NCBI GenBank assembly: GCA_019322535.1
Contig: JAHWIM010000033.1
Location: 1 to 10,474, forward strand
Reading direction: 5' to 3'
Length of the DNA: 10,474 bases
From: Candidatus Woesearchaeota archaeon
GTDB lineage: Archaea; Nanobdellota; Nanobdellia; Woesearchaeales; WJKL01
The notes beneath the pieces are model-generated. The model did no database searches. It was not told where the DNA came from and worked only from the letters and a program-made list of their open reading frames with translations. Positions 1 through 6,342 of the stretch are shown in pieces (position 1 is the first letter of the stretch; the number at the start of each line of letters is the position of its first letter). The position numbers and the translations under genes were made by a program.

Positions 1-1307
1 AAACCGTTAACACGGCCAACCTCATTACCTTTTGTTCTAATCAGTTCATACTCTTTTTTACGTTCAATAAATTTGTCAGCTATCTGTTTTTCAAGTGTAC
101 GCGCAATCCTTTTTGCTGCAAGAATATGTTTTGGTTCAACTAAAGAAGATTTTTGTTCTTGAGCAATATCACCAGCTGCCCTGATAAGCCCTCCTAGTTC
201 TCTTAATCTCAAAGTTAAATGTCCTTTTCTATTTGCCCTTCTTCTTGCTTCTTCTATCATATTAAGAACTGCTGCTTTGCTGAAATGAGGAATTTTTTTA
301 TCTTTAACAACTTCTTGTGCTACAAATTTTGCAATTTTGAGTTGATTATCTGGATTATCTTGGATTGTTTCGTTCATATGAACCTCATAACCATAACCTC
401 TAATTCTTGATCTTAGAGCTGGATGCATATGTTTTAATGTTTCTGTATTTCCTGCTGCAATAAGGATAAAATTACAAGGAACTGGTTCTGTTCTAACCAT
501 TGCTCCTGCTGATCTTTCACTTTGTCCTGTTATAGAATATTTGCCTTCTTGCAATGCTGTTAAAAGCTCTTGCTGTGTTGAAGGCTGCAATGTTGCAATT
601 TCATCTATGAATAAAACTCCTTTGTTTGTTTTATGAATCATGCCAGCTACAACTCTTTCATGAGCAGGAGTTCCTAGGCCTCCACTTTGGAATGGATCAT
701 GCAAAACATCTCCTAATAAAGCTCCTGCATGCGCTCCTGTTGCATCCAAGAATGGTGCTTGTTTTTTATTGAAATTATCTACTAATAATTTAGGCGGCTG
801 TTCTTTTTCACCAATCATTTTTCTTCCAAAATTAAGAAAGATAACAAATGCTCCCAAGAATACCATTCCACCAATGAAAAAAGCAGCAAACATAACATCT
901 GATTTGTAATATGAACGAACCCACCATGGAGCAATCATTGCTAGAATTGCTAATATAAAAAGAATTAAATTTTGGCCTTTAAGCATTTGCATTGATTGAA
1001 GTTTGGTTTTCATTACCATACTTCTGCCTTGGCCTGCTGGAACTGTTCTTATTAAAGGAGTATTTTCATCATTTGGGTTTTTAAAAGAGATTATATCCAC
1101 AAGTTTTTCTTTTGGCAAAAGCTCTGCTAGAGCTAATCCTAGCATAGATTTACCTGTTCCTGGCTCTCCAATTAAAAGAACGTGTCTTCTTTGCTCTGCT
1201 GCTTTTTTAATTACTTCAACTGCATTATCCTGGCCGATTACTTGATCTACTATTTTTCCAGGAATCTTTATATCTTTTGTAGATTTAAAATTAAGATCTG
1301 GAGCCAT
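1..1307 (-). CDS. lonB: Archaeal LonB membrane-anchored ATP-dependent protease, N-terminal part (cut by window edge)
   Basis: This is an AAA+ protease that unfolds and degrades membrane and misfolded cytosolic proteins from the inner face of the membrane. About 435 codons are visible. Walker A GEPGTGKS is at residues 47-54, and Walker B GVLFIDEI at 230-237. The stretch HPALRSRIRGYGYEV (295-309) carries the arginine-rich region typical of LonB. Two membrane helices (about 114-130 and 138-159) lie between Walker A and Walker B, which is the hallmark of archaeal LonB as opposed to soluble bacterial Lon. The reading frame leaves the window at residues reading VGRVNG, which in LonB open the S16 peptidase domain, so the Ser-Lys catalytic dyad is outside the window. 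The visible part is contiguous, with no intein. The ATG at 1307 is chosen because a TATA-like box sits 26 bases upstream. The gene is divergent from the small membrane protein at 1395. Confidence 0.95.
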   Translation of the reverse strand, partial: MAPDLNFKSTKDIKIPGKIVDQVIGQDNAVEVIKKAAEQRRHVLLIGEPGTGKSMLGLALAELLPKEKLVDIISFKNPNDENTPLIRTVPAGQGRSMVMKTKLQSMQMLKGQNLILFILAILAMIAPWWVRSYYKSDVMFAAFFIGGMVFLGAFVIFLNFGRKMIGEKEQPPKLLVDNFNKKQAPFLDATGAHAGALLGDVLHDPFQSGGLGTPAHERVVAGMIHKTNKGVLFIDEIATLQPSTQQELLTALQEGKYSITGQSERSAGAMVRTEPVPCNFILIAAGNTETLKHMHPALRSRIRGYGYEVHMNETIQDNPDNQLKIAKFVAQEVVKDKKIPHFSKAAVLNMIEEARRRANRKGHLTLRLRELGGLIRAAGDIAQEQKSSLVEPKHILAAKRIARTLEKQIADKFIERKKEYELIRTKGNEVGRVNG

Positions 1308-1329
1308 GTTTTTTGTATATAAGTGGTGG

Positions 1330-1337
1330 TATTTAAA
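1330..1337 (-). promoter_or_regulatory. TATA-like box of lonB
   Basis: On the minus strand the box reads TTTAAATA, preceded by a purine/C-rich stretch that could act as a BRE. Its centre is 26.5 bases from the lonB ATG, so transcription should start at or next to the ATG (leaderless mRNA). The same octamer, in the opposite direction, serves the gene at 1395. Confidence 0.7.
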
Positions 1338-1364
1338 GGTTAGGGTTGTAGTTTTAGCAATAAA

Positions 1365-1372
1365 TTTAAATA
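1365..1372 (+). promoter_or_regulatory. TATA-like box of the 55-residue membrane protein
   Basis: The octamer TTTAAATA is centred 26.5 bases before the ATG at 1395. It mirrors the lonB box across a short divergent intergenic region and predicts a leaderless transcript. It is good support that the short ORF downstream is real. Confidence 0.65.
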
Positions 1373-1394
1373 TTTGAATTACTAGTAGTCTTTT

Positions 1395-1562
1395 ATGGCA
1401 ATTGATTTATATTTGGCTATTGTAACATTAGGAATATTTATTGGAACTTATCTTCATTCTTTTCATAAGGCTATGCCTGAAGAACATCATGTAATAAAAA
1501 AAGCCATTATGAGTCATTTGGTTTTATTTGTGCTCTTATTTCTAGTGTTTATGATTAAATAA
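1395..1562 (+). CDS. Small two-helix membrane protein with histidine-containing loop (55 aa)
   Basis: I do not recognise this family. The 55-residue product begins MAIDLYLAIV and ends LFLVFMIK. It has two hydrophobic helices (about 4-20 and 38-54) joined by a short polar loop with acidic and basic residues. Histidines fall at 21, 24, 31, 32 and 41, in or beside the loop, which is dense for so small a protein. The gene is supported by a well-placed TATA-like box, a clean ATG and a TAA stop, and by filling the gap between lonB and the lipoprotein gene. Possible roles, all inference, are a metal-binding membrane peptide or a small regulator of a neighbouring membrane protein such as LonB. It could also be just a short member of an uncharacterised DPANN membrane family. 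Confidence 0.7.
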   Translation: MAIDLYLAIVTLGIFIGTYLHSFHKAMPEEHHVIKKAIMSHLVLFVLLFLVFMIK

Positions 1563-1572
1563 AAGCGTTAGC

Positions 1573-1580
1573 TTTAAATA
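1573..1580 (+). promoter_or_regulatory. TATA-like box upstream of cupredoxin-like lipoprotein 1
   Basis: The octamer TTTAAATA is the same as at the two preceding promoters. Its centre is about 55 bases from the lipoprotein ATG at 1632, so initiation about 26 bases downstream would leave a 5' leader of roughly 29 bases, unlike the leaderless neighbours. A T-rich stretch at 1590-1597 is a weaker alternative box. A short hairpin (AAAGC/GCTTT, 1562-1575) overlaps the box and may belong to termination of the upstream gene. Confidence 0.45.
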
Positions 1581-1617
1581 TAAACTAGATTTTTTAAGGT
1601 AAAAAAAGCTATAGTTT

Positions 1618-1635
1618 ATGAGTGAATTAAGATGA
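1618..1635 (+). other. Five-codon mini-ORF (MSELR) overlapping the next start
   Basis: An ATG at 1618 opens the frame Met-Ser-Glu-Leu-Arg and stops at TGA 1633-1635, which overlaps the lipoprotein ATG at 1632 by three bases. It lies inside the 5' leader predicted from the TATA-like box at 1573. It could couple or dampen translation of the lipoprotein by termination-reinitiation, but a chance ORF of this length is quite possible. Confidence 0.25.
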
Positions 1636-2174
1636 AAAAGATTATGATTGTAATATTTTTGGCTTGTGTAATTGTTTTAGCTGGATGTGGAAGCACAGGC
1701 CAGACTGTTAATGTAGCTCAGCAAGAACAAGAAGGAAAATTAGTGACAGTCAAAGAGCAAAGTGTAGAAGTACATAAACCTACATCTCCTCCAACAACTG
1801 TGCCTCCAGAACAAAATGATAGTCAGGATGATGTGGATGATACAAGTAATGAAGATGTTCCTGATGAAAATGATGATTCTACAGATACTGATAGTGAATC
1901 TAGTGATGATCCTGTAGTATCTGGAGAGAGTGAGAAAATATTGATACTTAAATTTAAAGGAAATCCTTCTGAATTAGAAATTAAATTAGGAACAACAGTA
2001 CTGTGGGAAAATCAAGATGTTTATGGACATGTTATAGGTATATTCAAGGTTATTGAAGGACCAATGCTAAGAAAAGGAGAGACATGGAGTTATATTTTTA
2101 ATGAAACTGGAAATTATACATGGATGAGCATGGGTCACCCAAGAACTAATGGGCAAATAATTGTAACTGAGTAA
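1632..2174 (+). CDS. Lipoprotein with acidic linker and cupredoxin-like domain (paralog 1)
   Basis: This is an exported, lipid-anchored protein on the outer face of the membrane. A signal peptide ends in the lipobox LAGC with Cys19 as the lipidation site. Residues 50-100 form a low-complexity linker rich in Asp, Glu, Ser, Thr and Pro. Residues 102-180 form a cupredoxin-like beta domain with the usual pattern: a G-T-x-V-x-W-x-N strand, a His in Y-G-H (133), and a C-terminal copper-loop region (162-178). In standard cupredoxins that loop reads C-x-x-H-P-x-M. Here His169-Pro170 remain, but the Cys position is Ser166 and the Met position is Thr172, with Met165 and Met167 close by. A type 1 copper site is therefore unlikely as such; a two-His or His/Met copper site, or a purely structural role, is possible. 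The start is preceded by an overlapping mini-ORF, and no in-frame upstream start exists. Confidence 0.85.
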   Translation: MKKIMIVIFLACVIVLAGCGSTGQTVNVAQQEQEGKLVTVKEQSVEVHKPTSPPTTVPPEQNDSQDDVDDTSNEDVPDENDDSTDTDSESSDDPVVSGESEKILILKFKGNPSELEIKLGTTVLWENQDVYGHVIGIFKVIEGPMLRKGETWSYIFNETGNYTWMSMGHPRTNGQIIVTE

Positions 2175-2190
2175 TTTTTTATTTATTAAA
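2175..2190 (+). terminator. T-rich tract after lipoprotein 1
   Basis: A run of six T at 2175-2180, followed by more T-rich sequence, comes directly after the TAA stop. Archaeal RNA polymerase can terminate at such U-tracts. The same sequence overlaps the weak AT-rich promoter region of the gene at 2209. Confidence 0.4.
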
Positions 2191-2208
2191 TATTGATTCT
2201 GATAAGAG

Positions 2209-2559
2209 ATGAAAGATAAAACTTTGCTGAAAATAGCTTTGACTTGTTCTTTTATTGGCATTATTATTTTATTTTTTGTTTCTGAAAGAATTGAGATTGA
2301 TGATATTACAATAGATAAATTAGATGAAATAGAGCTTGGGAGAACTGTAAAGATAAAAGGTTATGTTGAAGATGTTGTAAATATGGAAAAGATTGCTTTT
2401 CTAAAAATTGCGCAAGAGAAAACAGAAGTTGTTTCTATTGTTTTATTTAAAGAAGAAAATATTAGTCTGGAAAAAGGAGAGTATGTAGAAGTTGTTGGAG
2501 AAGTTGAAGAGTATCAGGGAAAAAGTGAGATAATTGGGAATTTAGTCAAGAGAATTTAG
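2209..2559 (+). CDS. Membrane-anchored OB-fold protein (116 aa)
   Basis: A hydrophobic helix (about residues 6-24) is followed by a short acidic spacer and an OB-fold of the tRNA_anti/nucleic-acid-binding type (about 44-116). The OB pattern is visible as G-R-T-V-K-I-K-G-Y-V, then A-F-L-K-I, then K-G-E-Y-V-E-V-V-G-E-V-E-E-Y-Q-G-K-S-E-I-I, which is the strand 4-5 signature of this superfamily. The helix could be an uncleaved signal anchor with the OB domain outside, since positive charges precede it and no lipobox Cys follows. An extracellular OB domain would more likely bind glycans, protein or environmental DNA than intracellular nucleic acid; topology decides this. A weak T/A-rich box lies at about 2179-2186. 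The TAG stop overlaps the convergent pyrophosphatase stop by four bases. Confidence 0.75.
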   Translation: MKDKTLLKIALTCSFIGIIILFFVSERIEIDDITIDKLDEIELGRTVKIKGYVEDVVNMEKIAFLKIAQEKTEVVSIVLFKEENISLEKGEYVEVVGEVEEYQGKSEIIGNLVKRI

Positions 2560-4508
2560 ATAAACAAAGGAATACAAACTAATGAAACAATAGCCATTAC
2601 TTTAATAAGAATATTAAGTGATGGTCCTGAAGTGTCTTTGAATGGGTCTCCTACTGTATCGCCAACAACAGATGCTTTATGGGGCTCAGAACCTTTTCCT
2701 CCTAAGTTGCCTTTTTCAATATATTTTTTAGCGTTATCCCATGCTCCTCCTGAATTTGCCATCATAACTGCTAATAAAAATCCAGTAACTAATGAACCTA
2801 CTAATAATCCTCCTAGTGCTTCAAGGCCAAGCAACAATCCAATTAATATTGGTGAAATAACAGCAATTAATCCTGGAAGAATCATTTGCCTAAGAGCTGC
2901 TGAAGTTGAAATATCTACACATCTTGCATAATGGGGCTTTGCTTTGCCTTGCATTAATCCTTTAATTGTTCTGAATTGTCTTCTAACTTCTTCAATTATT
3001 TTAAAAGCTGCTTTTCCAACTGCTCGCATTGTTAGTGAAGAGAATAAGAAAGGCAATGCTCCTCCAATTAATAATCCAACAATAACTACTGGATTTGTAA
3101 TAGATATAACTTCTAATTTTGATGTTTCAACAAATGTTGAGAATAATGCTAAAGCAGTTAATGCTGCTGAACCTATTGCAAAGCCTTTGCCCATTGCAGC
3201 AGTTGTATTTCCAACAGCATCTAGGCTGTCTGTTCGTCTTCTTACTTGTTTTGGCAGGCCTGACATTTCTGCAATGCCTCCTGCATTGTCTGCTACAGGA
3301 CCATAAGCATCAATAGCTAAAGAAACTCCTAATGTGCTGAGCATGCCTACTGCAGCCATTGCTATTCCATATAACCCTGAAAATTTGAATGCTAAGAAAA
3401 TTGCTGCTGCAACAACTAAAATAGGTAAGAGTGTACTTTCCATTCCAAGAGAAAGCCCTTGTATAATATTAGTTGCACTTCCTGTTTTTGATGCTTGAGA
3501 AATTCTTTGAACTGGTTTATTGTTATATGAAGTATAATATTCAGTTAAGATTCCAATTAATATTCCTGCAATTAAGCCAGATACAATTGCCCAAAATGTA
3601 TTAAGATTACCAAGATAAAATTTTGTAAGAAAATATGAGCTTACTATTACTAGAAGTGAACTGATAATTAAAGTATATCTTAATGCTGAATAAATTTTAC
3701 CTTTGTCTCTTGTTTTGACAAAAAATGTTCCAACAATAGAGGATATAATACCTGCACCAGCTACTGTTAACGGCAAGATTAATCCTTGCCTTCCAAATGT
3801 AATAAGCCCAATTGCCATTGCTGCTATAATGCTTCCTACATAACTTTCAAATAAATCTGCACCCATTCCTGCTACATCTCCAACATTGTCTCCTACATTA
3901 TCTGCAATAACTCCTGGATTTCTTGGATCATCTTCTGGAATTCCTTTTTCAACTTTTCCAACAAGGTCTGCTCCAACATCTGCTGCTTTTGTATAAATGC
4001 CTCCACCAACTCTTGCAAATAAAGCAATAGAACTTGCACCAAAGGCAAACCCATAAATTATAGTTGGGTCTCTGTATATAAGATAAAAGCTGACAATTCC
4101 TAACAAGCCTAATGAAACAACTGTTAAACCCATTACTGCACCAGAAGAAAATGCTATTGTAAGAGCACTTCGTAAATTATGCCTTGCTGCTTCTGTTGTT
4201 CTGACATTTGCTTTTGTTGCAATGTTCATGCCAATAAAACCAGCAAGAGCTGATGTAATTGCTCCAAAGATAAAAGCAATAGCTGTTGGTGTGTTGATAA
4301 AATAAAATAATAATGCTGCAACAATGATTATAAATATTATTAAGAATCTATATTCTCTCAAAAGAAAAGCCATAGCTCCTTCATGGATAGCTTTAGCAAT
4401 TTCCTGCATTTTTTGAGTGCCAGGACTTTTTTTGAGAATTTTTGATATTAAGGATGCAACAAAGATTAATGTTGCAATACTAATTGCAATTAGGATGTAT
4501 TCTTCCAT
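2556..4508 (-). CDS. hppA: K+-dependent membrane-bound pyrophosphatase, probably Na+-pumping
   Basis: It hydrolyses pyrophosphate and couples this to ion export across the membrane. At 650 residues it is within the normal range and complete. The family motifs are all present: GGGIYTKAADVGADLVGK (168-185), PRNPGVIADNVGDNVGDVAG (195-214), DAYGPVADNAGG (400-411), GGAWDNAKK (587-595) and VVGDTVGDPFKDTSGPSLN (614-632). Together these supply the Asp, Lys and Asn residues that bind Mg-pyrophosphate. GNTTAAMGKG (433-442) has Ala437 and Gly440, where K+-independent enzymes carry Lys and Thr, so K+ dependence is expected. Glu221 in DLFESYVGS sits at the helix-6 position typical of Na+-type enzymes, whereas plant-type H+ pumps have it one turn later. 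Na+ or mixed Na+/H+ transport is therefore the best inference. A TATA-like box centred 26.5 bases upstream supports this start. Confidence 0.97.
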   Translation of the reverse strand: MEEYILIAISIATLIFVASLISKILKKSPGTQKMQEIAKAIHEGAMAFLLREYRFLIIFIIIVAALLFYFINTPTAIAFIFGAITSALAGFIGMNIATKANVRTTEAARHNLRSALTIAFSSGAVMGLTVVSLGLLGIVSFYLIYRDPTIIYGFAFGASSIALFARVGGGIYTKAADVGADLVGKVEKGIPEDDPRNPGVIADNVGDNVGDVAGMGADLFESYVGSIIAAMAIGLITFGRQGLILPLTVAGAGIISSIVGTFFVKTRDKGKIYSALRYTLIISSLLVIVSSYFLTKFYLGNLNTFWAIVSGLIAGILIGILTEYYTSYNNKPVQRISQASKTGSATNIIQGLSLGMESTLLPILVVAAAIFLAFKFSGLYGIAMAAVGMLSTLGVSLAIDAYGPVADNAGGIAEMSGLPKQVRRRTDSLDAVGNTTAAMGKGFAIGSAALTALALFSTFVETSKLEVISITNPVVIVGLLIGGALPFLFSSLTMRAVGKAAFKIIEEVRRQFRTIKGLMQGKAKPHYARCVDISTSAALRQMILPGLIAVISPILIGLLLGLEALGGLLVGSLVTGFLLAVMMANSGGAWDNAKKYIEKGNLGGKGSEPHKASVVGDTVGDPFKDTSGPSLNILIKVMAIVSLVCIPLFI

Positions 4509-4530
4509 AGAACTTATGTTTTATTTGAGT

Positions 4531-4538
4531 TATATAAA
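4531..4538 (-). promoter_or_regulatory. TATA-like box of hppA
   Basis: Minus-strand TTTATATA is centred 26.5 bases from the hppA ATG, with a purine-rich BRE-like stretch upstream (GTAAGG on the minus strand). This is one of the two best matches in the window and predicts a leaderless transcript. Confidence 0.75.
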
Positions 4539-4557
4539 CCTTACTATAACAGAAAAA

Positions 4558-4565
4558 TATTAATT
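4558..4565 (+). promoter_or_regulatory. TATA-like box of the TctA-family gene
   Basis: The AT-rich octamer TATTAATT, preceded by a run of A, is centred about 26.5 bases before the ATG at 4588. It is weaker than the hppA box with which it shares the divergent 79-base intergenic region. Confidence 0.5.
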
Positions 4566-4587
4566 AATAGATTATTTAGTTCATTAT

Positions 4588-5790
4588 ATGCTGGGGGAAG
4601 TGTTAGTAGCTATTTTAATAGGAGTTTTTGCTGGAATTATTACTGGCCTTATTCCTGGCATTCATATAAATTTGGTTAGTTTAATTTTAGTTAGTGTTTC
4701 TGGATATTTTTTAGGTTTTACGAATGGATTGGTTTTAGGTGTTTTTATTATAGCTATGGCTGTTACTCATACTTTTTTAGATACAATTCCCTCTGTATTT
4801 TTAGGAGCACCAGATGCATCAACAGCATTAGCTGTTTTACCAGGACATAGAATGTTGTTAGAGGGAAGAGGATATGATGCAGTTAAGCTAACTGTTATTG
4901 GAAGTTTGCTTTGTTTATTACTAGTAGCAATTATTATTCCTTTTTTGATCCCTATTGTTTCTATTATTTATTCTTTCATTAATCCTTGGATTGGATGGAT
5001 TTTGATTTTAGTTGTGAGTTATATGATCTTATCTGAAATAAAAAAACTTTATGGATTGTTTGTATTTTTAATTTCTGGTGTTCTTGGAATTATTGTTTTG
5101 AATGTTCCTAATTTAGAGCAGCCTTTATTTCCGATGCTTTCAGGATTATTTGGTGTAAGTATTTTATTGAATTCTTTATCAAACAAAGTTAAGATTCCAG
5201 AACAAAAGATTAGCAAGACTATAGATATTAGCAAGAAAGATATTTTGAAATCAGTTAGTGCTGGCAGTTTTTCTGGAAGTTTGACTGCTTTATTTCCTGG
5301 TTTAGGGGCAGCACAAGCAGCAATTATTGGAATGCAGTTGATTGGAAAGAAGGCAGGAGATTATGCATTTATGATTTTAATTGGAGGAGTAAATACTGTT
5401 AATTTTATTTTTAGTTTAGTTACTTTTTATAGCCTGCAAAAAGCTAGGAATGGAGCAGTTGTTGCTTTATCTGAGATCTTAAAGGAAATAAATATTAGTT
5501 ATTTAGTTGTGTTTTTAGCAACTGTTCTTATTGTTGGTGGAATTGCTACTTTTTTAGCATTGAATATTTCTAAAGTTTTTTCTAAAGTGATTACTAAAGT
5601 TAATTATCAAATAATTTGTATTTCTATTATTGTTTTTATTGCTGTTTTAGTTGTTTATTTTTCTGGATTGTTTGGTTTTTTTGTGCTTTGTGTTTCAACA
5701 GCAATAGGTATGATTCCATCATTAGTTGGAGTTAAGAAAAGTTTAGCAATGGGTTGTTTATTATTGCCTGTTATTCTTTATTTTATTTAG
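4588..5790 (+). CDS. TctA-family polytopic membrane protein (stand-alone permease-like)
   Basis: This is a 400-residue, almost entirely hydrophobic protein with roughly ten to twelve membrane helices, related to the large permease subunit of tripartite tricarboxylate transporters. The family features are the Gly/Pro-rich hairpin G-I-I-T-G-L-I-P-G-I-H-I-N (16-28), then LDTIPSVFLGAPDASTALAVLPGHRML (64-90), and a second related hairpin G-S-L-T-A-L-F-P-G-L-G-A-A-Q (230-243). The two P-G hairpins mark the inverted internal repeat of the family. In bacteria TctA works with a small membrane subunit (TctB) and a periplasmic binding protein (TctC); neither is visible here, as is common for archaeal homologs, so the substrate is unknown. 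It is divergent from hppA, but no functional link is shown. The TAG stop abuts the promoter of the next gene. Confidence 0.85.
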   Translation: MLGEVLVAILIGVFAGIITGLIPGIHINLVSLILVSVSGYFLGFTNGLVLGVFIIAMAVTHTFLDTIPSVFLGAPDASTALAVLPGHRMLLEGRGYDAVKLTVIGSLLCLLLVAIIIPFLIPIVSIIYSFINPWIGWILILVVSYMILSEIKKLYGLFVFLISGVLGIIVLNVPNLEQPLFPMLSGLFGVSILLNSLSNKVKIPEQKISKTIDISKKDILKSVSAGSFSGSLTALFPGLGAAQAAIIGMQLIGKKAGDYAFMILIGGVNTVNFIFSLVTFYSLQKARNGAVVALSEILKEINISYLVVFLATVLIVGGIATFLALNISKVFSKVITKVNYQIICISIIVFIAVLVVYFSGLFGFFVLCVSTAIGMIPSLVGVKKSLAMGCLLLPVILYFI

Positions 5791-5796
5791 AAAAAT

Positions 5797-5804
5797 TTTT
5801 ATAT
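5797..5804 (+). promoter_or_regulatory. TATA-like box of the PEF-CTERM protein gene
   Basis: TTTTATAT, embedded in an A5T5 tract that starts right after the preceding stop codon, is centred 26.5 bases before the ATG at 5827. The A/T tract may also serve as terminator for the TctA-family gene. Confidence 0.6.
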
Positions 5805-5826
5805 TTTAGTTAGAATTGTAATTAAG

Positions 5827-6264
5827 ATGAAACAAAAGATTGTACTATTAAATTTGATTGTTGTTTTTTTAATAAGTTCTGGTGTTTATGCAGTGTGTCC
5901 AGACACTTCAAAATTTCCTTTGATTGATTGTCCTGCTGAATGTGAAGAATTACGTGGAAAACCTATTGATGAATGGATATATCATGTATCATGGGAATTT
6001 GAAGAAGGAGGGGGAGGATCTGGTGAATTTACCGAAAGTTCTTTTCCATTTGCATGTCCGCAAGAAGATGATGAAGAAGGAGTTACTATTATAAATAAAC
6101 CTCATTGGTGTTCAGAAGGGGGAATAACTTATTCACGCGTTGAGGAATGCTTTTGTTGGAAATGTCCTACAGTTATTCCTGAATTCTCTACATATGGTCT
6201 TATTATAGCAATAGTTTTTATTGGAATTATAGTATTTTATATAATAAAAAGAAAGAAGAAGTAA
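5827..6264 (+). CDS. Cys-rich surface protein with PEF-CTERM sorting tail (145 aa)
   Basis: The protein is exported and probably processed at its C terminus by an archaeosortase. An N-terminal signal peptide (about 1-22, ending near GVYA) is followed by a roughly 95-residue ectodomain. The tail reads PEF (118-120), one membrane helix (about 123-140) and a basic end RKKK, which is the tripartite sorting signal of the PEF-CTERM class. The ectodomain has eight cysteines (24, 35, 39, 77, 95, 108, 110, 113), including a C-F-C-W-K-C cluster just before the sorting signal, plus a glycine run at 61-64 and an acidic patch at 80-84. The even Cys count and export suggest disulfides, although the C-terminal cluster could bind metal. 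I do not recognise the ectodomain family. No archaeosortase gene is in the window. Confidence 0.85.
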   Translation: MKQKIVLLNLIVVFLISSGVYAVCPDTSKFPLIDCPAECEELRGKPIDEWIYHVSWEFEEGGGGSGEFTESSFPFACPQEDDEEGVTIINKPHWCSEGGITYSRVEECFCWKCPTVIPEFSTYGLIIAIVFIGIIVFYIIKRKKK

Positions 6265-6290
6265 TTTATTCTTTTATTTATTTGTATTTC
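6265..6290 (+). terminator. T-rich tract after the PEF-CTERM gene
   Basis: Immediately after the TAA stop the sequence is dominated by short T runs with no hairpin. This is consistent with U-tract termination in archaea, and the next promoter begins about 20 bases further on. Confidence 0.35.
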
Positions 6291-6311
6291 ATATAAAGAT
6301 TGCAAAAAATA

Positions 6312-6319
6312 TATAAATA
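6312..6319 (+). promoter_or_regulatory. TATA-like box of cupredoxin-like lipoprotein 2
   Basis: TATAAATA, within a longer TATATAAATA stretch behind a run of A, is centred 27.5 bases before the ATG at 6343. This predicts a leaderless or nearly leaderless mRNA. Confidence 0.65.
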
Positions 6320-6342
6320 CTAAAAGGAATATTAAAGATTAT

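Noticed and set aside
219..410. Plus-strand 63-codon Cys/Phe-rich frame antisense to lonB
   Set aside because: Its composition is typical of an antisense shadow, and lonB coding across it is clear.
1003..1245. Plus-strand 80-codon frame antisense to lonB
   Set aside because: It overlaps the Walker A region of lonB in antisense and its translation resembles no known family.
1..1307. Possible intein in lonB (and likewise in nrdJ at 9065-10474)
   Set aside because: Both families often carry inteins in archaea, so I read through the motif regions; both visible proteins run continuously through their conserved motifs with no extra Hint or endonuclease-like block.
2556..2559. Four-base convergent overlap of the OB-protein and hppA genes as a regulatory antisense device
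   Set aside because: Short convergent overlaps are expected in compact genomes, and no extra structure supports regulation.
2632..3316. Plus-strand open frames of up to 120 codons antisense to hppA
   Set aside because: They lie wholly inside a complete, highly conserved pyrophosphatase gene, have low-complexity Asn/Pro/Thr-rich translations and no promoter of their own; they arise from its codon bias.
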